Of a stretch of DNA of 64,000 bases, positions 1 through 6,855 are shown piece by piece; positions within the stretch are counted from its first letter, which is position 1; every line of letters begins with the position of its first letter. Position numbers and translations under genes: made by a program. The notes beneath the pieces were generated by a model, which saw only the letters and a program-made list of their open reading frames with translations, was not told the DNA's origin and searched no databases. Origin of the DNA: AC-32 sp963717725 (GTDB taxonomy: Bacteria > Actinomycetota > Thermoleophilia > Gaiellales > Gaiellaceae); contig CAVQWS010000010.1 in NCBI GenBank assembly GCA_963717725.1, positions 192,354 through 256,353 on the forward strand. The letters run 5' to 3'.

Positions 1-269
1 AGGGTGGCGACCCAGCCCCCCTTCACGGTTGAGCCGGCCACGGGCAGGACCACCGGAACGAGCGCAAGGGTCGCCGCGGCCAGGACGAGCCAGCCGTCGC
101 CCCCCAGTTCGATTCCACTCGTCGCGCTGAAGAACCTTCCGCCTATCCACGGGCCGAACGCTCCGATGACCATCATCGCGGCGCCGAGGAGCGCCAGGCC
201 GCTGCCGGCTGGAAGGGTCGCGGTCAAGCGGTCCGGCTCGGCTGTGGGCGGCCCGCCGGCGGCCGTCAC
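1..269 (-). CDS. membrane protein, N-terminal part (runs off window)
   Basis: A GTG at 269 opens a frame that stays open to the window edge, giving about 89 codons. The GTG overlaps the TGA stop of the response regulator upstream on this strand (GTGA), which indicates translational coupling in one operon. The visible protein has a short polar N-terminus and two hydrophobic stretches, around residues 25-42 (GLALLGAAMMVIGAFGPW) and 57-74 (GWLVLAAATLALVPVVLP), typical of a small integral membrane protein. I recognise no family. Its C-terminus lies outside the window. Confidence 0.6.
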   Translation of the reverse strand, partial: MTAAGGPPTAEPDRLTATLPAGSGLALLGAAMMVIGAFGPWIGGRFFSATSGIELGGDGWLVLAAATLALVPVVLPVAGSTVKGGWVAT

Positions 270-922
270 AGCAGTGCCGGCTCGGCGGCGTCGAGTGACG
301 CTTCGAGTAGTCCGTGACGGTATGCCCAGCGCACGGCCTCCGTCCTGCTGCTCACGCCGAGCTTTCGGTAGATGTTGGTGAGGTGGAACTTCACGGTTTG
401 CTCGGCGAGCCAGAGCCGCTTCGCGATCTGGCCGTTGGCCAGGCCTTCGGCAAGGGCGCGCAGGATCTCCAGCTCGCGCTCGGTCAGCCCCGCCTCGCGC
501 ACAGCCGGGATGTCACCGTCGTGGATGAGCCCGATCGGCTCGGGCACGGTCTCCTCGAAGGCAGCCAGCAACGCGTCGGGCAGCTGGTCCGGACCGATGC
601 GCTTCGAGATGAATGCGCACGCGCCCAGGCTCAGCGCCTCCCGGGCCGTGTCGTCGGAGTCGACGGCCGAGAGGACGGCGATCCTGACCGACGGCATTCG
701 CTCGCGCAGCAGCCGGATGCAAGTCAGCCCGTCCATCCCCGGCATCCGCAGATCGAGCACAACCAGATCCGGGTCCGTCTGCTGGACGACCGGTAGCACC
801 TGGCTTCCCGACTCGGCCACGCCGACGATCTCGAACTCGGGTCCCGCAAGCGCAATCCCCACTGCCTCGATCATCAGGCCGTGGTCGTCCGCAACAACCA
901 CCTTGAGCCGCCGCAACCTCAT
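266..922 (-). CDS. NarL/FixJ-type response regulator
   Basis: This 218-residue protein has a receiver domain (about 6-122) followed by a LuxR-type helix-turn-helix (about 145-205). The acidic pair is in VVADDHG, the phospho-acceptor is Asp57 in VVLDLRMPGMDG, and the recognition region reads AEQTVKFHLTNIYRKLGVSS. Family knowledge: a cytoplasmic transcription regulator phosphorylated by a sensor kinase. No kinase gene lies nearby, so the partner is unknown. It is divergent from a clear paralogue starting at 1132, with 209 bases between them. Its stop overlaps the start of a membrane-protein gene, suggesting one transcript. Confidence 0.92.
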   Translation of the reverse strand: MRLRRLKVVVADDHGLMIEAVGIALAGPEFEIVGVAESGSQVLPVVQQTDPDLVVLDLRMPGMDGLTCIRLLRERMPSVRIAVLSAVDSDDTAREALSLGACAFISKRIGPDQLPDALLAAFEETVPEPIGLIHDGDIPAVREAGLTERELEILRALAEGLANGQIAKRLWLAEQTVKFHLTNIYRKLGVSSRTEAVRWAYRHGLLEASLDAAEPALL

Positions 923-1131
923 CCCTTCGCCGCTTGACTCGAACTGTGGTGGAGTTCATCGCCGAAGGACATCCCTCGAAAGCGGTAAACCACTCGCGAG
1001 ACGTCAGGACGGGCGGTCCCACCGGAAGGTCTAGTTCGCACACCGCCGACTTGCGTTGGCCCCGCGACTACCTACGGTGCGAGTGGGAAAGGGCTCGGGG
1101 GAGCCGAAATCTGTCAGGGGAGAGTGCGGCG
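923..1131. other. intergenic control region between divergent response regulators
   Basis: These 209 bases hold no convincing gene. Rightward there is a plausible promoter with TTGCGT at 1051-1056 and TACGGT at 1073-1078, separated by 16 bases. A purine-rich ribosome binding site (caggggaga) lies just before the ATG at 1132. I could not identify a leftward promoter with confidence. Because both flanking regulators have the same recognition helix, this region is the natural place for shared autoregulatory sites, but that is inference. Confidence 0.4.
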
Positions 1132-1773
1132 ATGCGGCGCCTGAAGGTACTCGTGGTCGACGATCATCGACTGATGCTGGAGGCGATTCGGGTCCAGCTC
1201 GAGCGGGAGGACGACATCAGCGTCGTTGGGTGTGTCGACTCGGGCGAGCCGGTCGTCGCGCTCGTCGGTCAGACCGGACCGGACGTCGTGCTGCTCGACG
1301 TGCGGATGCCGGGGATGGACGGGCTAACGGTCCTCGAGCATCTACAGGCTCGGTACCCGAGCATCGCCGTGGTGATGCTCTCCGGAATCGAAGACCCGGC
1401 GCTCGTTCGCGCCGCGCTCGAGCGCGGCGCGGCGGCCTTCGTGCTCAAGGGCATCGACCCTCGCGACCTCGCTGGGGCGGTGCGCCAAGTGATGCGGGGG
1501 ACGATCTTCCGGGCGCTCGATCGACCCCGCGTGGGCGCGCTGAGCGCCCTGGAAGAGGCCGGCCTGAGCCCGCGCGAGCTGTCGATACTCGAGGCGCTGG
1601 AGTCGGGTGGCTCGAACCGAGAGATCGCCGAGCGGCTCTTCGTGGCCGAGCAGACGGTGAAGTTCCACCTGACGAACATCTACCGCAAGCTGGGCGTATC
1701 GAGCCGCACCGAGGCGGTGCACTACGCCTATGAAAACGGTCTCGTCGAACGCCCGCTCTCGTACGTCGCTTGA
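1132..1773 (+). CDS. NarL/FixJ-type response regulator
   Basis: The protein has 213 residues when started at the ATG at 1132. That start is preceded by a good ribosome binding site and aligns with the paralogue's N-terminus; the frame stays open further upstream but without domain content. Receiver domain about 3-120 with phospho-acceptor Asp56 in LLDVRMPGMDG; LuxR-type helix-turn-helix about 140-200. The helix segment AEQTVKFHLTNIYRKLGVSS is identical to the neighbour's, so the two probably bind the same DNA motif, while their receiver domains have diverged. No histidine kinase is in the window. Confidence 0.92.
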   Translation: MRRLKVLVVDDHRLMLEAIRVQLEREDDISVVGCVDSGEPVVALVGQTGPDVVLLDVRMPGMDGLTVLEHLQARYPSIAVVMLSGIEDPALVRAALERGAAAFVLKGIDPRDLAGAVRQVMRGTIFRALDRPRVGALSALEEAGLSPRELSILEALESGGSNREIAERLFVAEQTVKFHLTNIYRKLGVSSRTEAVHYAYENGLVERPLSYVA

Positions 1774-1877
1774 CCCTCGACGGTCGGCTCGCACCGACCG
1801 GACGTTCGGCTGGTTCATCCGGCTTCGTGCTCGAACAGGCTGGGAGCGTCGGTGCCAGCGGTGCTAAGGAGGAAGCT

Positions 1878-2096
1878 TTGCGCGTCCACGTCGGTGACTC
1901 GGAGCTCGTGGGGGTCTTGCTCGACTACTTCGAGCGCGAGAGCGACTGCGTGGCGATCCAGGTCGGCGAGGCCGAGATCGAGATCTCGTTGCTCGGCTCT
2001 TACGGGAGCGTGGCACATAACGAGACCGTGGACAGGCTCCTTGCTGAGTTCCGACGCCGGAACGCCGGCGGCGGACGCTCGCCGCTCGCCGATTAG
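1878..2096 (+). CDS. small hypothetical protein
   Basis: A 72-residue protein. I place the start at the TTG at 1878 because a perfect AAGGAGG (1866-1872) lies 5 bases upstream; the open frame before it has no such signal. The protein is acidic and mostly predicted helix/strand, starting MRVHVGDSELVGVLLDYFE and ending in an arginine-rich tail. No family recognised. It lies 104 bases after the response regulator and could be co-transcribed with it. Its TAG stop interlocks with the stop of the next gene on the other strand (TTAG, 2093-2096). Confidence 0.6.
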   Translation: MRVHVGDSELVGVLLDYFERESDCVAIQVGEAEIEISLLGSYGSVAHNETVDRLLAEFRRRNAGGGRSPLAD

Positions 2097-2263
2097 TGCG
2101 TCTGCGGAACGGCGCCGAGCGCCTGTAGCTGTGCCTGGAAGAGGGTCTTGTCGATCTTGCCCTGGTAGATCGGCACGCTTTCCTCCATGCACACGCGGAT
2201 CACTTCGGTGCGGTCGATCCCAAGCTCTTTCGACAACTCCTCGGGCGTCAGGTGGTTCGCCAT
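2093..2263 (-). CDS. small HTH/IF2_N-like protein
   Basis: A 56-residue protein with an ATG at 2263 and a strong ribosome binding site (GGAAGGGAG, about 5 bases upstream). The core LTPEELSKELGIDRTEVIRV followed by CMEESVPIYQGKIDKTLF has the helix-turn-helix shape of the small N-terminal module of initiation factor IF-2 (IF2_N) or a minimal winged helix; this is a fold resemblance judged by eye. The leader holds two hairpins, the second an intrinsic-terminator shape (2287-2320), so expression may be controlled by attenuation. Its stop is interlocked with the convergent gene. Confidence 0.65.
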   Translation of the reverse strand: MANHLTPEELSKELGIDRTEVIRVCMEESVPIYQGKIDKTLFQAQLQALGAVPQTH

Positions 2264-2286
2264 CTTGCTCCCTTCCTCTGGGTACG

Positions 2287-2320
2287 AAAAAGCCCGCCGC
2301 GCTCTCAGCGCAGACGGGCT
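2287..2320 (-). terminator. intrinsic terminator / attenuator in leader of small gene
   Basis: On the minus strand the outer stem AGCCCG (2315-2320) pairs with CGGGCT (2291-2296), and an inner stem GCGCT/AGCGC closes on a three-base loop. A run of Ts follows (2287-2291 read as A on the plus strand). No minus-strand gene lies to its right that it could terminate, but the small gene starts 24 bases beyond it. An attenuator in that gene's leader is therefore the best reading. Confidence 0.65.
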
Positions 2321-2345
2321 AGCCGACCAAACCTCTCTGGTGTCC

Positions 2346-2367
2346 GGCAGGAATCAGGGGTCCTGCC
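2346..2367 (-). promoter_or_regulatory. leader hairpin upstream of attenuator
   Basis: GGCAGGA (2346-2352) and TCCTGCC (2361-2367) form a perfect 7-bp stem with an 8-base loop. It lies in the proposed leader of the small minus-strand gene, between its candidate promoter and the terminator hairpin at 2287-2320. Two consecutive hairpins, the second ending in a T-run just before a ribosome binding site, is the layout of a cis-regulatory leader. I do not recognise a known riboswitch class. Confidence 0.45.
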
Positions 2368-2391
2368 TCCCCGAACGATCCATCGCCACGA

Positions 2392-2399
2392 AGAATAAT
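2392..2399. promoter_or_regulatory. overlapping divergent -10 boxes
   Basis: Leftward TATTCT (2397 down to 2392) would start the leader of the small minus-strand gene near 2385. Rightward AATAAT (2394-2399) lies 8 bases before the GTG of the alpha/beta hydrolase at 2408, a leaderless spacing. The two boxes overlap on opposite strands. Confidence 0.4.
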
Positions 2400-2407
2400 C
2401 GGCCTTC

Positions 2408-3247
2408 GTGACGGACGCAAAGCCCACCGGCTTCGAAGAGCGGTTCCTCGACGCTCGCGGCTGCCGCCTGCGCTACCTCGTTGCCGGCGAGGGCGACCCG
2501 CTGGTGCTCGTCCACGGGCTCGGGGGCGCGGCCGCCAACTGGCTCGCGCTGGCGCCGCTGCTGCTCCCGGGCAGGCGGCTGATCGTGCCCGAGCTGCCCG
2601 GCCACGGCGGCTCGTCGCCGCTTCCGGCCGCTCCGTCCCTGAGCCCCTACGCCGACCGGCTCGGCCTGCTGCTCGACCACGAAGGCGCCGCCCCGGCCGC
2701 CGTCGTCGGCCACTCGCTCGGCGGCGCGGTCGCCCTGCGGCTCGCGTTGCGCCGGCCCGAGGCGGTGAGCGCGCTCGTGCTGGCCGCCGCCGCGGGCATC
2801 TCGTCGGCGACGCGCAGCGCCCGGTACGCGCTGACGATCACCGGGATCCTCAAGCCGGGCCGCAAGATCGCGCCTCACCGTGGGCGGGTGGCTCGCTCGG
2901 CCCTGCTCAAGCGGGTCGTCTTCGGCCGCTGGGGCGCCTCCGACCCGGCCGCGCTCCCGCCGGAACTGGTCGAGGCGCTCCTCGCCGGCCCGGCCCGGCA
3001 CACGGACACGCTCAGCGCCGCGAAGGCGCTCGTCCGCGACGACCTGCGGCCCGAGCTCGAGCATGTCCGCTGTCCCGTGCTCGTTCTCTGGGGCGCGCGG
3101 GACAATCAGCTGCCGGTCGACGACGCCTTCGACTACGCGAGGCGGCTGCGAGCCCCGCTACGTGTGATCGCCGACTGCGGCCATCTCCTGATCGTCGAAC
3201 GGCCGGCCGGGTGCGCCGACGCGATCACGGGCTTTCTCAGCCGCTAA
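2408..3247 (+). CDS. alpha/beta hydrolase
   Basis: A 279-residue alpha/beta hydrolase with all expected marks: oxyanion region VHGLGG (about 35-40), nucleophile elbow GHSLGG (about 100), acid in ARDNQLP and catalytic His in DCGHLLIVERP near the end. Such enzymes hydrolyse esters, lactones or C-C bonds in the cytoplasm; the substrate cannot be read from the sequence. The GTG at 2408 has no Shine-Dalgarno sequence but an AT-rich box 8 bases upstream, so it is probably leaderless. It ends 13 bases before tRNA-Pro. Confidence 0.85.
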   Translation: MTDAKPTGFEERFLDARGCRLRYLVAGEGDPLVLVHGLGGAAANWLALAPLLLPGRRLIVPELPGHGGSSPLPAAPSLSPYADRLGLLLDHEGAAPAAVVGHSLGGAVALRLALRRPEAVSALVLAAAAGISSATRSARYALTITGILKPGRKIAPHRGRVARSALLKRVVFGRWGASDPAALPPELVEALLAGPARHTDTLSAAKALVRDDLRPELEHVRCPVLVLWGARDNQLPVDDAFDYARRLRAPLRVIADCGHLLIVERPAGCADAITGFLSR

Positions 3248-3260
3248 CCTGTGGCCTGCT

Positions 3261-3334
3261 CGGGGTGTGGCGCAGCCTGGTAGCGCGCTCCGTTCGGGTC
3301 GGAGAGGTCCCGAGTTCAAATCTCGGCACCCCGA
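3261..3334 (+). tRNA. tRNA-Pro(CGG)
   Basis: A complete cloverleaf of 74 bases. The acceptor arm CGGGGTG pairs with CACCCCG (3327-3333) plus discriminator A. The D-stem is GCGC/GCGC around AGCCTGGTA. The anticodon stem CTCCG/CGGAG encloses TTCGGGT, giving anticodon CGG at 3295-3297 with G37, typical of proline tRNAs. The T-arm is CCGAG-TTCAAAT-CTCGG. The CCA end is not encoded. It reads proline codon CCG, common in such GC-rich genes. Confidence 0.97.
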
Positions 3335-3347
3335 TAGTGAAGATCCA

Positions 3348-3384
3348 GCGCGACGCCGACGGGTTATGCCCGTCGGCGTCGCGC
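3348..3384 (+). terminator. hairpin terminator after tRNA-Pro
   Basis: A perfect 16-bp inverted repeat: GCGCGACGCCGACGGG (3348-3363) and its complement (3369-3384) around the loop TTATG. It begins 14 bases after the tRNA. There is no T-run, which is common for terminators in very GC-rich genomes. It probably ends the tRNA transcript. Confidence 0.7.
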
Positions 3385-3466
3385 TCCGCAAGCTCACGGC
3401 GATCCCGGCCTAGACGAGACTCCGCAACGCCAATACGCTCTACGCATCCGACCACAGGAGGTCGAC

Positions 3467-3664
3467 GTGCTTCTCGCTGCCAACGGTGTCTGGATCTGGA
3501 CAATCCTCGCGATCATCGTCTGGATCGCGATCGCCTTTTGGCCGGCTCGTGTCGCTGGCCGTAAAGGGCATAGCTTCTTCCTGTACTTCCTGTTCAGCCT
3601 GGTCTTCTTCCCCGCTGCTCTGCTCGTCGCCTACATGGTGAGCGACCGGACGGCAGCGGCATAG
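3467..3664 (+). CDS. small two-span membrane protein
   Basis: A 65-residue protein. GTG start at 3467 with AGGAGG at 3456-3461. Two hydrophobic segments, about residues 7-25 (GVWIWTILAIIVWIAIAFW) and 38-57 (FFLYFLFSLVFFPAALLVAY), flank a short basic loop (RVAGRKGH). It resembles the many short membrane proteins of unknown function in actinobacteria; no specific family assigned. The last 34 bases overlap the convergent gene at 3631. Confidence 0.7.
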   Translation: MLLAANGVWIWTILAIIVWIAIAFWPARVAGRKGHSFFLYFLFSLVFFPAALLVAYMVSDRTAAA

Positions 3665-4779
3665 CGCGGACCGGTGGAACCGGCTGCTCGCCCCGCGCTT
3701 ACGACTTGATCGTGTCCAGGAGTAGCCAGGCCGGCTAGGTCTTCGAGCTCGGTCTGCACGCCCTTGGCAATGGCGCGTGTGAACTTGACGTCTTCGTGTA
3801 TCGCGCTCACGCGCAGGGCCGAGGCCTTGCGGTCGGCGGTCGCGTCGAGCTTTCCGACCAGGCGGTCGCCGTGGAGGATCGGGAGCGCGAAGTAGCCCCA
3901 GCGGCGCTTGGCGGCTGGCTTGTACATCTCGAGCGTGTACTCGAAGTCGAACAGCTCTTCCGTGCGCGTCCGGTCGTGGATCAGGCGGTCGAAGGGTGAG
4001 AGCAGAGCGGTGCGGCCCTCGAAGTCCTCGTCCAGCCGGGCGGGGTCGACTCGCCACTCGCCCTTGACGCCCTCGACCACGGCCGGCTCGCCTGCTTCGC
4101 CGACGTGGATCGGCTCCATCGGCATCGCCCTTGCCTTCGCACGGGCGATCCCGAGCGCGCCGAGGCGTCGCTCGTCCTTGGCCCGCTCGGCTTCTTCGAC
4201 CGTCGGGACGACCACGCCGGCCGGATAGACACGCTCGGGCAGATCCCAGAGGCGCTCGCGCCCAATCCGGCCTGAGATCGCGACCTCACCGCGGTTCATC
4301 AGGATCTCGAGCATCTGCGTGACGTTGCGGTTGTGCGTCCAGCCACTCGAGGCCCACGGCACGGCGGCGGTGTCCGGCAGCTCGCGCGAGCTGAGCGGCC
4401 CGGACTTGCTCAGCCGCTTGAGGATGTCGCGCCGGAAGCCGTCGTTGTCGCGCAGCCACGCGCGCGTGCGCTCGTAGCTCGGTCGCTCGTCGGCGCCGGC
4501 GAGGTAGAGGCCGAGGTCGCCGGTCGGCCGGATCAAGGCGTCGAGCTCGAACAGCGCGCGCTCCTCTTCCAGCGCGCGTTTCAGGTCCTCCGGCCGGTAG
4601 GCCGACCCCAAACGGCTCCAGAGGACGAGGTCGGCGCTCGGCGCGATCGCCGCGGTCGGGTCGATCTGCAGCAGCGTCAGCCGCCGGACGACCTCGAGCA
4701 GGCTCGTCGGCCGCGGCGCGTCGAGCAGCTGCGCGCGCACCGCGATCCGGCGGGCCTGCGCTTTTGTGAGCCGGTGCAT
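3631..4779 (-). CDS. YcaQ/AlkX-type winged-helix DNA glycosylase-like protein
   Basis: A 382-residue protein of the winged-helix family that includes YcaQ (AlkX) and AlkZ, DNA glycosylases acting on alkylated or cross-linked bases. The QxD signature of the YcaQ branch is visible as Gln38-Ile-Asp40 in LTLLQIDPT. The conserved C-terminal block LLSPFDRLIHDRTRTEELF is present. Cytoplasmic, acting on DNA. The C-terminal ~30 residues overlap the convergent small membrane gene. No DNA-repair gene adjoins it. The exact substrate is not established by sequence. Confidence 0.82.
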   Translation of the reverse strand: MHRLTKAQARRIAVRAQLLDAPRPTSLLEVVRRLTLLQIDPTAAIAPSADLVLWSRLGSAYRPEDLKRALEEERALFELDALIRPTGDLGLYLAGADERPSYERTRAWLRDNDGFRRDILKRLSKSGPLSSRELPDTAAVPWASSGWTHNRNVTQMLEILMNRGEVAISGRIGRERLWDLPERVYPAGVVVPTVEEAERAKDERRLGALGIARAKARAMPMEPIHVGEAGEPAVVEGVKGEWRVDPARLDEDFEGRTALLSPFDRLIHDRTRTEELFDFEYTLEMYKPAAKRRWGYFALPILHGDRLVGKLDATADRKASALRVSAIHEDVKFTRAIAKGVQTELEDLAGLATPGHDQVVSAGRAAGSTGPRYAAAVRSLTM

Positions 4780-4825
4780 CGCGTCTGATTTCTACCCCTT
4801 CAAGCGCCGTCTATTTCGCGCTGAC

Positions 4826-4831
4826 TATCCT
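4826..4831 (+). promoter_or_regulatory. -10 box, leaderless start
   Basis: TATCCT ends 6 bases before the GTG at 4838. No Shine-Dalgarno sequence is present, so transcription would begin at or within a base or two of the start codon. Confidence 0.5.
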
Positions 4832-4837
4832 CGAGCC

Positions 4838-5455
4838 GTGGCGATCCGGGACGAGCGTGCGCTACGCGAGGCGATCGGCTCGCCAACGGAGGTCGTGCGC
4901 GGAAAGATCGCCGGACGGCTCAACGAGCTGACGAGCCAGTTCGTCGAGCGCTCGCCGTTCGTGTGCGTCGCGACCGCGCGGCCCGAAGGCGGCCTCGACG
5001 TCTCGCCCCGTGGCGACCCGGCGGGCTTCGTCAGGATCCTTGACGAGCGGACGCTGCTGCTGCCGGAGCGGCCAGGCAACCGGCTCGCGGACACGCTCAC
5101 GAACCTGCTCGAGGACCCGCGCATAGCGCTGCTCTTCCTGATCCCCGGCGTCGGGGACACGTTCCGCGTCAACGGCCGCGCGACGATAGTCGACGACGCC
5201 GAGCTGCTCGCGCCGAGCGCGGTCGATGGCAAGGTGCCGCGGCTCGGGATCCTCGTGTCGGTCGACGAGGCCTACACGCAGTGCTCGAAGGCGCTGATCC
5301 GCTCCGACCTCTGGAATCCCGAGCGCCACGTCGACCGCTCCGAGCTCCCGAGCTCCGGCGAGATCCTGCGCTCGCTCGGCGACCCCGAGTTCGACGCTGA
5401 GCGCTACGACCGCGAGCGCGGCGAGCGCTACGCCCGCGGTGACGGTCTCTACTAG
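4838..5455 (+). CDS. pyridoxamine-5'-phosphate-oxidase-fold flavoprotein
   Basis: A 205-residue protein of the pyridoxamine 5'-phosphate oxidase fold (MSMEG_1061-like group, by recognition of the overall pattern). The beta-barrel blocks FVCVATARPEGGLDVSPRGD, PGNRLADTLTNLLEDPRIALL and FRVNGRATIV match FMN- or F420-binding members; in this fold R-P-G-N-R and S-P-R-G-D line the cofactor site. Likely a cytoplasmic reductase of unknown substrate. The start is the GTG at 4838, just after a TATCCT box, not the ATG 72 bases earlier, which would add a poorly conserved leader. The stop interlocks with the next gene in CTAG. Confidence 0.8.
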   Translation: MAIRDERALREAIGSPTEVVRGKIAGRLNELTSQFVERSPFVCVATARPEGGLDVSPRGDPAGFVRILDERTLLLPERPGNRLADTLTNLLEDPRIALLFLIPGVGDTFRVNGRATIVDDAELLAPSAVDGKVPRLGILVSVDEAYTQCSKALIRSDLWNPERHVDRSELPSSGEILRSLGDPEFDAERYDRERGERYARGDGLY

Positions 5456-5601
5456 TCGCGCCCCAGCACTCGGCGTAGCAGGTCGCGCAGCGGCCGCCTC
5501 GGCTCGCGCTGCAGGCGTTGCTCACGCTTCGCCTCCTGGCGCGTCCAGGCCCGGTGCCGCGACGAGCGCGTGCCGTACTTCGGCTTCCAGTAAACGGGCA
5601 T
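5452..5601 (-). CDS. small basic hypothetical protein
   Basis: A 49-residue protein starting MPVYWKPKYGTRSS and consisting largely of arginine and lysine (R/K about one third). Its ATG overlaps the stop of the MFS transporter gene upstream by one base (TGATG), so it is very likely translated by coupling. Its TAG stop shares the palindrome CTAG (5452-5455) with the convergent flavoprotein gene. The composition suggests nucleic-acid or membrane-surface binding, but no family is recognised. Confidence 0.6.
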   Translation of the reverse strand: MPVYWKPKYGTRSSRHRAWTRQEAKREQRLQREPRRPLRDLLRRVLGRD

Positions 5602-6833
5602 CAGTCGATTGTCCTGATCTGCTTCGAGGTCAGGCCGAGCGAGATGATGCAGATCGAGATCGCCGCGGCGAGGGCGATGATCGTTCCGGGCGCGGCGAGG
5701 TCCGAGATCGCGCCCACGAAGAGCAGCCCGAACGGCGTCAGGCCCAGCGAGCCGAACCAGTCCAGGCTGACCACGCGCGAGAGCATGTGGCGCGGGACGA
5801 GCTCCATCAGCATCGTCTCCCAGACGGTCACGCCGAAGCCGATGCAGATTCCGCGCACGAACGCCGCCGCCGCAGCGAGCGGGAACCAGGGTGAGAGGGC
5901 GAAGACGATCACGAGCAGGCTGTTCACGATCCAGATCAGGTACGAGATCAGGCCGCGCCGCCGTCTCGGGTTCACCTGGCCGAAGATGAACGTGCCGACG
6001 ATCATGCCGCCGCCGATCAGCGAGAAGAGCAGCCCGTACGCGCCCACGCCCAGGTCGAAGTGCTCGCGCACTAGCTTCGGCGTCAGCACCTGGATCGAGG
6101 CCCACTGCAGCATCAGCACGAAGGCGAACAGGCAGATCGTGATCCAGAGCCACGGCACGCCCGCGATGTAGCGGAAGCCCTCGCGGATCGCGCGCACCGT
6201 GCCGTCCTCGGCCGCCTTCTCGGCTTCGCGCGGGCGCGTCGCGTAGACGAACGCGAACGAGACGAGGTAGGAGCAGGCGTTGAAGGCGAAGACGAACGTC
6301 GCCCCGGCGAGGCCGTAGAGCAGCGACGCGACGGCCGGTCCGACGAGGAAGCTCCCCTGGCGCGCGATCCCGATCAGCGCATTCGCCGAGCCGAGCCGTG
6401 CGTCCTCGACCACGAGCGGGATCAGGCCGCCGAGCGCGGGCGTGAAGAAACCGGTCGCGAGCCCTTCGACGAAGGCGATCGCTGCGAGCGAGTGGATCGT
6501 CAGGTGCCCGCTCGCGTTGATGACGGCCAGCGCGGTGATGACCCCGAAGCGCGCGAGGTCTGAGACCAGCATCAGCGTCCGGCGGTCGTAGCGGTCTGCG
6601 AGCGCGCCGCCGACGAGCACGGTCGTCAGCACGCCGACGCCCTGGAAGGTGAGCACGAGCCCGAGCGAGCGGGCCGAGCCGGTCAGCGTGAACGTGCGCC
6701 AGCCGAGCGCGACCACGAAGGCCGAGTCGCCGAGCAGCGAGATTGCCTGGCCGGTCCAGAGCAGCCGGAAATTGCGGCTCCGGAAGGCCTGGAGCACGCG
6801 GGCGCGCGACGGAACGGCGGCGGTTGCCTCCAT
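5601..6833 (-). CDS. MFS transporter (EntS/MFS_3 type)
   Basis: A 410-residue major facilitator superfamily protein with about 12 membrane spans. The N-terminal block FRSRNFRLLWTGQAISLLGD and the loop 2-3 motif GGALADRYDRR are typical of the MFS_3 group, which includes enterobactin exporter EntS and many small-drug exporters. Substrate unknown. It is divergent from a nitrilase gene with only 22 bases between starts; both have overlapping -10-like boxes. A 49-residue basic protein is translationally coupled downstream. Confidence 0.88.
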   Translation of the reverse strand: MEATAAVPSRARVLQAFRSRNFRLLWTGQAISLLGDSAFVVALGWRTFTLTGSARSLGLVLTFQGVGVLTTVLVGGALADRYDRRTLMLVSDLARFGVITALAVINASGHLTIHSLAAIAFVEGLATGFFTPALGGLIPLVVEDARLGSANALIGIARQGSFLVGPAVASLLYGLAGATFVFAFNACSYLVSFAFVYATRPREAEKAAEDGTVRAIREGFRYIAGVPWLWITICLFAFVLMLQWASIQVLTPKLVREHFDLGVGAYGLLFSLIGGGMIVGTFIFGQVNPRRRRGLISYLIWIVNSLLVIVFALSPWFPLAAAAAFVRGICIGFGVTVWETMLMELVPRHMLSRVVSLDWFGSLGLTPFGLLFVGAISDLAAPGTIIALAAAISICIISLGLTSKQIRTID

Positions 6834-6839
6834 GCTCGA

Positions 6840-6849
6840 AAGCTATCCT
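6840..6849. promoter_or_regulatory. overlapping divergent -10 boxes (leaderless pair)
   Basis: Leftward TAGCTT (6845 to 6840) is 6 bases from the MFS start codon at 6833. Rightward TATCCT (6844-6849) is 6 bases from the nitrilase GTG at 6856. The boxes share the two bases TA at 6844-6845, so the two promoters cannot be occupied together. Confidence 0.6.
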
Positions 6850-6855
6850 CCGCGC

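Noticed and set aside
3261..3334. tRNA-Pro as an integration site for a genomic island
   Set aside because: No integrase gene, no second copy of the tRNA 3' end seen downstream, and neighbouring genes look like ordinary chromosomal genes.
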